NCBI RefSeq assembly: GCF_028736035.1
Contig: NZ_CP117866.1
Coordinates: forward strand, 8,287,001-8,351,000
Length of the DNA stretch: 64,000 nt
Direction: 5' to 3'
Source: Streptomyces sp. T12
Lineage (GTDB): Bacteria; Actinomycetota; Actinomycetes; Streptomycetales; Streptomycetaceae
Below, one piece after another: positions 44,894 through 52,542 of this stretch (within the stretch, counting starts at the first letter, position 1; each line of letters starts with the position of its first letter). The notes below the pieces were generated by a model, which worked only from the letters and a program-made list of their open reading frames with translations, was not told the origin of the DNA and did no database searches. Made by a program: the position numbers and the translations under genes.

Positions 44894-45468
44894 AGCGCCT
44901 CGAACGCGTCGGTCTCGGCGCTGTGGGCGCGCACGGCGCCCTTGTGCACCTCGTAGTACCAGCCGTGCAGGCTCAGTTGACGCTCCTTCAGCTTCTTCTC
45001 GATGAACGGGTACGAGCGCAGCCGCAGCAGCTGCGTCAGCACATGGGCCTGGACGCCTTCGGCGACCTCCGGGTCCTCTGCGGCGCCCGCAGGGCGCGGG
45101 GTGGCGTGCGAGAGCCAGTCGCGCACGGCCGGTACGGCGTCCAGGTCGTCGCCGCGCACGAGCGCGCCGACGGCACCGCAGTGCGAGTGGCCGCAGACCA
45201 CGATGTCGCTGACGCCGAGGACCTCCACGGCGTACTCGATGGTGGCCGCCTCGCTGGTGGGGTGCTCGGAGACGTACGGCGGGACGATGTTGCCCGCGGT
45301 GCGCAGCTCGAAGAGCTCGCCGGGGCGGGCGCCCGTGATGAGGGCGGGTACGACGCGGGAGTCGGAGCAGGTGATGAACAGGACCTGCGGGGACTGCCCT
45401 TCGGCCAGCTTGGCGAACTCCTCAGGGCGCTGTCCGAACGTACGGGCGTTGTCGATGAGGGGCTGCAT
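44890..45468 (-). CDS. Beta-class carbonic anhydrase
   Basis: A 192-residue enzyme for CO2/bicarbonate interconversion. Zinc ligands are Cys34 (FITCSDSRVV, with Asp36-Arg38 dyad), His94 and Cys97 (VCGHSHCGAV). The active site is complete. AGGAGGAG lies 9 nt before the ATG. Its stop overlaps the SulP start, so the two proteins are coupled. Confidence 0.94.
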   Translation of the reverse strand: MQPLIDNARTFGQRPEEFAKLAEGQSPQVLFITCSDSRVVPALITGARPGELFELRTAGNIVPPYVSEHPTSEAATIEYAVEVLGVSDIVVCGHSHCGAVGALVRGDDLDAVPAVRDWLSHATPRPAGAAEDPEVAEGVQAHVLTQLLRLRSYPFIEKKLKERQLSLHGWYYEVHKGAVRAHSAETDAFEAL

Positions 45469-45545
45469 ATGTGGTGACTCCTCCTGGCGCGCCGCAGCGG
45501 CGCGTCGGGGTTTACATGACAGAGGTGGGGGGACTGCTCTGCCGC

Positions 45546-45950
45546 TCAGCAGCGGAAGACCTGAAGTCCCGCCGGAGTGTGGGACGTCGAGGATCTCGAC
45601 GTGCGCTGGTGCGCGGCGCCGGCTCTGGCCGGCTGGTGCGCGGACGCGGGGTCCCGGGCGAGCAACGGTCGGTCGGGCGCCTGGGGCCCGGTGTCGGCGT
45701 AGCGCAGATGGTCCCGGGTGCGCAGCGGACCGGTCGGGTCCCCATGGCCCGACGGCACGCAGTGGCGGGACGTGAGGGTTTCGTCGCGCAGCGCCTTCCC
45801 GGAGAGCTTGATTCCGGGCTGGGCTTTGGCCTTTGCCTGACTGACTGTGTGCGCGTCTGCGAAGGATGCGGTGGGTGTGAAGAACTGGAGGGCGAGCAGG
45901 ACGGCGGCGAGGATCGAAACCGCGGTCCGAACCGTCGTACCTCGAAACAT
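45546..45950 (-). CDS. Small secreted hypothetical protein, 134 aa
   Basis: A signal peptide (VRTAVSILAAVLLALQFFTPTASFADA) is followed by a basic, Pro/Ala/His-rich mature part with only two Cys (CVPSG and the final FRC). I recognise the type from Streptomyces but not a function. GGGAGGGG lies just before the ATG. Direct repeats TTGGTCAA sit 44 bp upstream. It is separated from carbonic anhydrase by 77 bp in the same direction. Confidence 0.6.
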   Translation of the reverse strand: MFRGTTVRTAVSILAAVLLALQFFTPTASFADAHTVSQAKAKAQPGIKLSGKALRDETLTSRHCVPSGHGDPTGPLRTRDHLRYADTGPQAPDRPLLARDPASAHQPARAGAAHQRTSRSSTSHTPAGLQVFRC

Positions 45951-45993
45951 GCGCCCCCTCCCGTCAGTCCACACCTCTTGAACGCGCCAACAC

Positions 45994-46012
45994 TTGGTCA
46001 ACCGTTGGTCAA
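45994..46012. promoter_or_regulatory. Direct repeat TTGGTCAA-ccg-TTGGTCAA
   Basis: Two identical 8-bp units 11 bp apart (one helix turn) in an AT-rich patch upstream of the small secreted gene. On the - strand each reads TTGACCAA, so one copy may also act as a -35 box. Confidence 0.45.
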
Positions 46013-46101
46013 GAAACACATTAGCCCGGCAAAGTTGTTTGCAGGGTTAACTTAACGTTTCGACCTGAAGAGAGCCTGAAATGCGAGGGTGGCATGGCTT
46101 G

Positions 46102-46126
46102 AACTCCCCCTTGACCTGGGGGAGTT
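46102..46126. terminator. 9-bp stem hairpin after zapE
   Basis: AACTCCCCC and GGGGGAGTT around a 7-nt loop, 17 bp past the zapE stop. Confidence 0.65.
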
Positions 46127-46142
46127 GGCCGGTTAGAAGGCG

Positions 46143-47252
46143 TCAGGCGGTGACGAGGCCCTGCGCGTCGCGCGCCAGGGCGGTGAGGCGCGAGATGGCG
46201 CGGAAGTACTTCTTGCGGTAGCCGCCCTTGAGCATGTCCTCGCTGAACAGCTTGTCGAACGGCAGCCCGGAGGCCAGGACCGGGACCTCACGGTCGTAGA
46301 GCCGGTCCGCGAGCACGACGAGCCGCAGCGCGGTGGACTGGTCCGGGATCGGCTGGACGTCGGTGAGGCACACGGCGTTCAGGCCATCGGTCAAAGCGCC
46401 GTAACGACTGGGGTGGACGCGGGCGAGGTGCTCCAGCAGATGCGGGAAGTCGTCGAGCGAGGCGCCCTCGGTGGCGTACGCCGCCTTCGTCACCTGCTCT
46501 TCGGAGTACGGCGCCGGCGCCTCGGGCAGGCCGCGGTGGCGGTAGTCCTCGCCGTCGATGCGCAGCGCGCGGAAGTGCGCCGACAGGCCCTGGATCTCCC
46601 GCAGGAAGTCGGCCGCCGCGAAGCGGCCCTCGCCGAGCTTGCCGGGGAGGGTGTTGGAGGTGGCGGCGAGCGCGACGCCCGCGTCGACGAGCTTGCCGAG
46701 CAGGGTCGAGACGAGGACGGTGTCGCCGGGGTCGTCGAGCTCGAACTCGTCGATGCAGAGGAGGCGGTGACCGGAGAGGGTCTGGACCGTCTGCTGGAAG
46801 CCGAGGGCGCCGACGAGGTTCGTCAGCTCCACGAAGGTGCCGAAGGCCTTCAGGGACGGCTCGGCCGGGGTGGCGTGCCAGAGGGAGGCGAGCAGGTGGG
46901 TCTTGCCGACGCCGTAGCCGCCGTCGAGGTAGACGCCGCGGGGGCCCGCGGGGGCCTTGGGTGCCTTGGGCCTGCCGAAGCCGAGGAAGCCGCGCCGGGC
47001 CTTGCCGGCGCCGCTGGCGTGCGCCCCGCCGAGCCCGGCGGCGAAGCCCTCCAGGACGCCGACCGCCTCGGTCTGGCTGGGCTGGTTCGGGTCCGGTATG
47101 TAGGTGCTGAACCGGACCGAGTCGAAGCGCGGCGGCGGCACCATCTCGGCGACCAGCCGGTCCGCGGGGACGTGCGGCTCGCGGGCGCACAGGGACAGCG
47201 GGCTCGCTTCGGCTATCGGGTGCGGACCGGAGGCGGCGGAGGAGGACGACAC
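46143..47252 (-). CDS. zapE: ZapE-like AFG1 family ATPase
   Basis: A 369-residue P-loop ATPase. PRGVYLDGGYGVGKTHLLASLWH is the Walker A region, HRLLCIDEFELDDPGD Walker B, and ALAATSNTLPGKLGEGRF the sensor segment. The first 35 residues are low complexity. In proteobacteria ZapE affects the Z ring; in Streptomyces the role is inferred. GTG start at 47252, with TAGCAT 8 nt upstream in a 37-bp divergent gap. Confidence 0.87.
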   Translation of the reverse strand: MSSSSAASGPHPIAEASPLSLCAREPHVPADRLVAEMVPPPRFDSVRFSTYIPDPNQPSQTEAVGVLEGFAAGLGGAHASGAGKARRGFLGFGRPKAPKAPAGPRGVYLDGGYGVGKTHLLASLWHATPAEPSLKAFGTFVELTNLVGALGFQQTVQTLSGHRLLCIDEFELDDPGDTVLVSTLLGKLVDAGVALAATSNTLPGKLGEGRFAAADFLREIQGLSAHFRALRIDGEDYRHRGLPEAPAPYSEEQVTKAAYATEGASLDDFPHLLEHLARVHPSRYGALTDGLNAVCLTDVQPIPDQSTALRLVVLADRLYDREVPVLASGLPFDKLFSEDMLKGGYRKKYFRAISRLTALARDAQGLVTA

Positions 47253-47289
47253 GGTTCACCATGCTAATCGCCGTGCCACACTCCTTGAC
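47253..47289. promoter_or_regulatory. 37-bp divergent promoter region
   Basis: On the - strand TAGCAT lies 8 nt before the zapE GTG; on the + strand CACACT (47277-47282) lies 7 nt before the reductase ATG. Neither gene has a Shine-Dalgarno sequence. The -35 regions must lie inside the opposite genes. Confidence 0.45.
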
Positions 47290-48117
47290 ATGCGACGCCT
47301 GTTCCCTGTGACCGATGAGACAGCAGCGAGGGCCTCCGGCGGTTCGGCCGGGGAAGGGGGTGCCGGAGCTGTCGATGAGGTTCTCGAGCGCGAGTGGAGT
47401 CTCGCCGAGATCGCCGCCGCGTATGCCTATCCCGCGCCGGGGCCCGGCGGGGCGCAGCCCTGGCTGCGGGCCAACATGGTGTCGACGCTGGACGGGGCCG
47501 CCCAGCACGACGGCCGCTCGCAGCCCATCTCCACCGCGACCGACATGCGGATCTTCGGCACGCTGCGGGCGCTGGCGGACGTGGTGATCGTCGGCGCTGA
47601 AACGGTACGTCTGGAGGGGTACCGTCCGGCACGCGCGCGTGCGGAGTTCGCCGACGCCCGTGAGGCGGCCGGGCAAGGGCCTGCGCCGGCCATCGCGGTG
47701 GTGAGCGCGAGCCTGGACCTCGACTACAGCCTTCCGCTCTTCACGTCGCCCTTGGTGCCGACCCTCGTCCTCACCGGTGCCGCCGCGGCCCCGGACCGCG
47801 TCGCGGCCGCGGAGAAGGCGGGCGCCCAGGTGGTGATCGCCGGGGACGGCGTCGGTGTCGACCCCGTACGTGCCGTCCAGGCCCTCGCCGAGCTCGGCCA
47901 CACCCGGCTGCTGACCGAGGGCGGTCCACGGCTGCTCGGGCAGCTGGTGGCCGCGGGAGTGCTCGACGAGCTGTGCTTGACGATCTCCCCGATGCTCACC
48001 GCGGGTGACGCGCAGCGGATCGCCGGAGGGCCCTCGGTATCGGTCCCGAAGCGGTTCGAGCTGGTGTCGCTGCTGGAGGAGGAGGGGTTCCTGTTCGGCC
48101 GGTACCGGCGGACGTGA
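47290..48117 (+). CDS. Pyrimidine reductase family protein (RibD C-terminal domain)
   Basis: A 275-residue RibD_C/DHFR-like reductase. LRANMVSTLDGAAQHDGRSQP, VVIVGAETVRLEGYRP and LLTEGGPRLLGQLVAAGVLDELC are conserved family segments. No deaminase domain is present. Could act in riboflavin or another pterin-like reduction with NADPH; the real substrate is not clear. Starts 37 bp from the divergent zapE. Confidence 0.82.
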   Translation: MRRLFPVTDETAARASGGSAGEGGAGAVDEVLEREWSLAEIAAAYAYPAPGPGGAQPWLRANMVSTLDGAAQHDGRSQPISTATDMRIFGTLRALADVVIVGAETVRLEGYRPARARAEFADAREAAGQGPAPAIAVVSASLDLDYSLPLFTSPLVPTLVLTGAAAAPDRVAAAEKAGAQVVIAGDGVGVDPVRAVQALAELGHTRLLTEGGPRLLGQLVAAGVLDELCLTISPMLTAGDAQRIAGGPSVSVPKRFELVSLLEEEGFLFGRYRRT

Positions 48118-48271
48118 CGACGGTTTGAATGGTTCGGAAAAGGGTTCTATCGGTGTCGTGGTCCTGAAAACGGCGGAATCTACCGTTCCGTTTAGCTTCC
48201 GCCGGGCACACTGAAAGTCGCAGTCCCCGTGCGAGCGCGGGGCAGGATGGTTTCCGCAGAAGGGGCGCCCG

Positions 48272-48745
48272 GTGTTCACAAGCGTTTTGATGATCGAGAA
48301 GGCCCTGACGTCCGCCGACGTGGAGTTCGTCACCACCTTGCACGGGGACGAGCAGGTCGCCTTCCACGTGCTGCTCCAGCCGCGCGGCGAGCAGGCCGAC
48401 AGGCTGTTGCGCGCCATCGACGACATCGCGCTCGGCGAGCTGGACGAGGCGGTCCGGGAAGGGAAGGCGCCGGAGGGCGAGGAGGCGCTGAGCACGGGGG
48501 AGCGGGCGCTGGAGGTGTCGCTCACGGCCCTGCGCGGGACCGGGGCGGAGGCCGAGGGGCGGCTGCTGGAGGACCATCCGCTGGATGCGCTCAAGGCCGT
48601 GGTGGACGAGGTCGGTGCGGATGAGGTCATCGTGCTGACCGACCCCCATTACGTGGAGGAGTTCTTCCATCGGGACTGGGCGTCGAGGGCTCGGCACAAG
48701 GTGGGGGTGCCGGTGCTGAAGCTGTTCTCGCACAGCAAGGCGTAG
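48272..48745 (+). CDS. Hypothetical protein, 157 aa (Rossmann-like)
   Basis: A small acidic protein. The N-terminus MFTSVLMIEKALTSADVEFVTTLHGDEQVAFHVLLQPRGE and the C-terminus DEVIVLTDPHYVEEFFHRDWASRARHKVGVPVLKLF suggest a universal-stress or Rossmann-like fold. Some Streptomyces annotations call relatives indole-3-glycerol phosphate synthase, which the sequence does not support. GTG start with GAAGGGG upstream. Confidence 0.65.
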   Translation: MFTSVLMIEKALTSADVEFVTTLHGDEQVAFHVLLQPRGEQADRLLRAIDDIALGELDEAVREGKAPEGEEALSTGERALEVSLTALRGTGAEAEGRLLEDHPLDALKAVVDEVGADEVIVLTDPHYVEEFFHRDWASRARHKVGVPVLKLFSHSKA

Positions 48746-48787
48746 GGGTTTTCGGGGGAGCGCCGTGGGGGCTGGTGACATCTCCCG

Positions 48788-48860
48788 GCTGCGGGTCGTT
48801 CGTGGCTTGTCGCGCCCACGCGGCGGAGCCGCACATAGATACAGCCCCGCGCCCCTGGGC
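48788..48860 (+). repeat. Streptomyces-type interspersed repeat, copy B
   Basis: Starts GCTGCGGGTCGTTCGTGGCT, contains a GCGGC-GGA-GCCGC hairpin (48820-48832) and ends in CCCCGCGCCCCTGGGC. Shares head and tail with copy A at 25501. In the 217-bp gap before murC. Confidence 0.65.
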
Positions 48861-48962
48861 GGGCACAGTTCCCGGCGTCCCAGGCGCAAGGTCCGCCCCC
48901 TCACCCAATAGGCTGAGGGCTCACCGTCGTATCGCACGTACCGCAATCTTGGGAGAACACGC

Positions 48963-50354
48963 ATGGCACCCGGCCTTCCCACCGCCATGGACCGACCGCA
49001 CTTCATCGGTATCGGTGGGGCCGGAATGTCGGGGATCGCGAAGATTCTCGCGCAGCGTGGGGCCAAGGTGGCGGGCAGTGATGCCAAGGAGTCCGGGACC
49101 GCCGAGGCGCTGCGGACGCTGGGCGCGACCGTGCACATCGGGCATGCGGCGGAGCACCTCGCCGACGACGCCAGCTGTGTCGTCGTGTCGTCGGCGATCC
49201 GGCAGGACAACCCCGAGCTGGCCCGCGCCGCCGAGCTGGGCATTCCGGTGGTGCACCGCTCCGACGCGCTCGCCTCGCTGATGGACGGGCTGCGCCCGAT
49301 CGCCGTCGCCGGTACGCACGGCAAGACGACCACGACGTCGATGCTGGCCGTCTCCCTGAGCGAGCTGGGCCTCAAGCCGTCGTACGCCATCGGCGGCGAC
49401 CTCGACGCCCCCGGCTCGAACGCCCTGCACGGCGACGGTGACATCTTCGTCGCCGAGGCGGATGAATCGGACCGCAGCTTCCACAAGTACGCGCCCGACG
49501 TCGCGATCGTCCTGAACGTCGAGCTCGACCACCACGCCAACTACGCGTCGATGGACGAGATCTACGAGTCCTTCGAGACGTTCGCGGACCGCATCACCGA
49601 CGGCGGCACGCTGGTGATCTCGGCGGACCAGGACGGGGCGCGGGAGCTGACCCGGCGGGTCGCGGCGCGCGACGTGCGGGTGGTGACGTACGGCGAGGCG
49701 GAGGACGCCGACGTACGGGTCCTGTCGGTGCTGGCGCAGGGGCTGAAGAGCCAGGTCACCGTCCTTCTGGGCGGCCAGGAACTCACCTTCACGGTCTCCG
49801 TCCCCGGCCGCCACTACGCGCTCAACGCCGTGGCCGCCCTCACGGCGGGTGCGGCGCTGGGCGTCCCGGCCGCCGAGCTGGCCCCGGCGCTGGCGGCCTA
49901 CACGGGCGTCAAGCGGCGTCTTCAGCTGAAGGGCGAGGCCGCGGGCGTCCAGGTCATCGACTCCTACGCCCATCACCCGACCGAGATGACGGCCGACCTG
50001 GAGGCGATGCGCGCGGCCGCCGGCGACGCCCGGATCCTGGTCGTCTACCAGCCCCACCTCTTCTCCCGGACGCAGGAGCTCGGCAAGGAGATGGGCGATG
50101 CCCTCGCGCTCGCGGACTCCTCGCTGGTCCTGGACATCTATCCGGCCCGCGAGGACCCGATCCCCGGTGTCACCAGCGACCTGGTCATCGAGGCGGCCCG
50201 GGCGGCGGGCGCCGAGGTGACGGCGGTGCACGACAAGGGCGAGGTGCCCGCGCTGATCGCGGGAATGGCGAAGCCCGGTGATCTCGTTCTCACCATGGGC
50301 GCGGGCGATGTCACCGACCTCGGCCCGCTCATCCTGGACCGCCTGTCGAAGTGA
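48963..50354 (+). CDS. murC: UDP-N-acetylmuramate--L-alanine ligase
   Basis: A 463-residue Mur ligase that adds L-Ala to UDP-MurNAc in peptidoglycan synthesis. N-terminal fold FIGIGGAGMSGIA (14-26), ATP loop VAGTHGKTTTTSML (115-128), ELDHHANYASMDEIYESF and the C-terminal DSYAHHPTEM, with IYPAREDPIPGV, are all typical. GGGAG lies 7 nt before the ATG. This copy lies outside the dcw cluster and next to msrB, so it may be the usual Streptomyces murC location. Confidence 0.95.
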   Translation: MAPGLPTAMDRPHFIGIGGAGMSGIAKILAQRGAKVAGSDAKESGTAEALRTLGATVHIGHAAEHLADDASCVVVSSAIRQDNPELARAAELGIPVVHRSDALASLMDGLRPIAVAGTHGKTTTTSMLAVSLSELGLKPSYAIGGDLDAPGSNALHGDGDIFVAEADESDRSFHKYAPDVAIVLNVELDHHANYASMDEIYESFETFADRITDGGTLVISADQDGARELTRRVAARDVRVVTYGEAEDADVRVLSVLAQGLKSQVTVLLGGQELTFTVSVPGRHYALNAVAALTAGAALGVPAAELAPALAAYTGVKRRLQLKGEAAGVQVIDSYAHHPTEMTADLEAMRAAAGDARILVVYQPHLFSRTQELGKEMGDALALADSSLVLDIYPAREDPIPGVTSDLVIEAARAAGAEVTAVHDKGEVPALIAGMAKPGDLVLTMGAGDVTDLGPLILDRLSK

Positions 50355-50367
50355 GGGGTACGGACTC

Positions 50368-50775
50368 ATGTCGTACGACGTCGAAAAGCCGGACGAGCAG
50401 TGGCGCGCGGAGCTGACCCCGGCCGAGTACGCCGTCCTGCGCCAGGCCGGCACGGAGCCCGCCTTCACGGGTGAGTACACCAACACCAAGACGACGGGCG
50501 TCTACTCCTGCCGCGCCTGCGGCGCCGAACTCTTCACCTCCACCACGAAGTTCGAGTCCCACTGCGGCTGGCCGTCCTTCTACGACCCGAAGGACACCGA
50601 CGCGGTGGAGCTCATCGAGGATCGCTCGCACGGCATGGTGCGCACGGAGGTGCGGTGCGCCCGGTGCGGGTCTCACCTTGGGCATGTGTTCGAGGGGGAG
50701 GGTTACCCGACGCCCACGGATCAGCGGTACTGCATCAACTCGATCTCGTTGCGTTTGGTGCCGGACAAGGAGTGA
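50368..50775 (+). CDS. msrB: Peptide methionine-(R)-S-oxide reductase
   Basis: A 135-residue MsrB. Zinc Cys pairs are YSCRACG and RCARCGSHLG; GWPSFYDP and the catalytic Cys region QRYCINSISL are intact. Reduces methionine-R-sulfoxide in proteins. The ATG is 13 nt past the murC stop, so co-transcription is likely. Confidence 0.96.
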   Translation: MSYDVEKPDEQWRAELTPAEYAVLRQAGTEPAFTGEYTNTKTTGVYSCRACGAELFTSTTKFESHCGWPSFYDPKDTDAVELIEDRSHGMVRTEVRCARCGSHLGHVFEGEGYPTPTDQRYCINSISLRLVPDKE

Positions 50776-50784
50776 GTGGGCGTC

Positions 50785-50798
50785 GGCCGCCTGCGGCC
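50785..50798. terminator. GGCCGC-CT-GCGGCC hairpin after msrB
   Basis: A 6-bp GC stem 9 bp past the msrB stop, in the 97-bp gap to the convergent LCP gene. Confidence 0.55.
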
Positions 50799-50872
50799 GG
50801 GCCGACTCGAAGAGGTGAAGTACATGCTTGCGGGCGGGGGCGAGCTCATGGTCGGCGGGGCGCCTCGTCACT

Positions 50873-52006
50873 TCACGGCTGTCCACCCTTCTCTCTGCGG
50901 GCGGGCAACGGCCGGTCCGCGCTCAGTGCCTGCCACACGGCCTTCGCCTGCGGTTCCTGGGGGACGACCCGGTTGGGGTCCTGCGGGGCGGGAGCGACCG
51001 GGAGAGTGCGGAAGTCGACCCGGTCGGCGTCCAGGCCGTCGAGGGAGCGGGCGAAGGAGGTCAGCGACGACAGCGAGCCGAGGCCCTTGTCCGTGGTGAT
51101 GGCGCTGGTGAGGTCGTCGAGCAGCCGGTACAGCTGCACGGGATCCGTCAGCAGGTCGGCGGAGCGTATCTGGGTGATCAGGGCTTTCATGAAGGTTTGC
51201 TGGAGCTTGATACGGCCGAGGTCGCTGCCGTCGCCGATGCCGTGCCGGGTCCGTACCAGGCCGAGGGCCTGCTCGCCGTTCAGGCGGTGCGTTCCCTTGG
51301 ACAGACGGGCGTGGCTGTAGGGGTCGCGGATGTCCTGCGGGACGTTCACGCGTATGCCGCCGAGCGTGTCGACCAGCTTCTTGAAACCGGTGAAGTCGAT
51401 CTCCACGACGTGGTCCATCCGCAGCCCGGACATCCGCTCCACTGTGGCGACCGTGCAGGTCATGCCTCCGATTTGGTAGGCGGAGTTGAACATGACCGCC
51501 CGCGCGGCCGGAGCGACTCCGGACTTCACGGGGCAGGCCGGTCGGTCGACCAGGGTGTCCCGGGGAATGCTGATCACCGAGGCGTCCCTGCGACCGTTGG
51601 CCATGTGGACGACCATTGCGGTGTCGGAGCGGGCGCTGCCTTCGTCGCGGCCGTACGCACGGTTGGATCCCGACCGCGAATCCGACCCGAGCAGCAACAC
51701 GTTCACCGCTCCCGGTGCCTTCCGCGCCGGCCGGACGTCGGCGTTCAGCTGCCCGTCGACGTCCTGGGAAGCGATGTTGTCGTTCAGGTCCTGGTAGGCG
51801 AAGGCCGCGCCGATCCCCAGCAGTGCCAGAAAGACGGCCGCCATCACCATGAGCCGATGTGCCCGGCGGCGCGCCCGGCGGCGTGACGGACGCCGGGAGA
51901 CCGGCGGAGAGGTCCGGGCATCCGCGGCCCGCCGCCGACGGCGACGGCCTGTGGGCCCTCTGGAGTGACGGTGTGGCTCACCGACCGTGAGGAGTGGGTC
52001 GGTCAT
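50873..52006 (-). CDS. LytR-CpsA-Psr (LCP) family protein
   Basis: A 377-residue wall-glycopolymer ligase type protein. An Arg-rich cytoplasmic N-terminus and one membrane helix (LMVMAAVFLALLGIGAAFAY, about 52-71) precede the LCP domain: NVLLLGSDSR, SDTAMVVHM, VISIPRDTLV, LDTLGGIRVNVPQDI and HRLNGEQALGLVRTRH, with the conserved Arg and Asp residues. Expected to attach teichoic-acid-like polymers to peptidoglycan. Its start overlaps a TTG-start frame upstream by four bases. Confidence 0.9.
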   Translation of the reverse strand: MTDPLLTVGEPHRHSRGPTGRRRRRRAADARTSPPVSRRPSRRRARRRAHRLMVMAAVFLALLGIGAAFAYQDLNDNIASQDVDGQLNADVRPARKAPGAVNVLLLGSDSRSGSNRAYGRDEGSARSDTAMVVHMANGRRDASVISIPRDTLVDRPACPVKSGVAPAARAVMFNSAYQIGGMTCTVATVERMSGLRMDHVVEIDFTGFKKLVDTLGGIRVNVPQDIRDPYSHARLSKGTHRLNGEQALGLVRTRHGIGDGSDLGRIKLQQTFMKALITQIRSADLLTDPVQLYRLLDDLTSAITTDKGLGSLSSLTSFARSLDGLDADRVDFRTLPVAPAPQDPNRVVPQEPQAKAVWQALSADRPLPARREKGGQP

Positions 52007-52449
52007 GCGCTACTCCATCGGACAGCCTGAACCAACTCGGACGGGGTGAGTGGCAGCAGCGGGAGCAGGCCCTCGGCCGGGCCGGACTTCCAGGCAGTGG
52101 GAGCACCGACTGTCTTGTTGCTCTCGTCGTCCGCACCCTGCGCGTCCTGAACGGCGGCACCGTCATCCAGCCCAAGGACAGCACCGGCGGCCTGTGCCGG
52201 TCGCCGCTCAGGAGCCGGCTTGCCGACCGCGTCGACAAGCTCTGGCTGGACGGCAGGGCGAAGGCCCCGGCCGTCCCGGCCGATACGGACGCCCATGCCC
52301 TGACGGCCCTCGCCGGGCAGCACGGACACGGCGGGAGCCGACACCGCCGCCGGGCCGACGGCGTGTGACACCGGCCCTGACGCGGCGACCGTGCCGGCCA
52401 CCACGCCTGTGGGTGCGGGGGCCATCCCCCACCTGGCTGATGTGTGCAA
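52003..52449 (-). CDS. Possible TTG-start hypothetical gene coupled to LCP
   Basis: A 148-residue frame that starts at TTG with AAGGAG 6 nt upstream and ends in TGA overlapping the LCP ATG by four bases. The product is Ala/Pro-rich (VSHAVGPAAVSAPAVSVLPG, later LLPLLPLTPSELVQAVRW). No known motif. The start and coupling support a real gene; composition alone is ambiguous. Confidence 0.42.
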   Translation of the reverse strand: MHTSARWGMAPAPTGVVAGTVAASGPVSHAVGPAAVSAPAVSVLPGEGRQGMGVRIGRDGRGLRPAVQPELVDAVGKPAPERRPAQAAGAVLGLDDGAAVQDAQGADDESNKTVGAPTAWKSGPAEGLLPLLPLTPSELVQAVRWSSA

Positions 52450-52542
52450 CGCCTGCTCCTTCGAGACCCGGCCGCACGCCGGGGCATCTGATGGATCGTC
52501 AACTGGCTGCTGGAGAAGAGACTTCGCGCCATCGGGGGCCGC

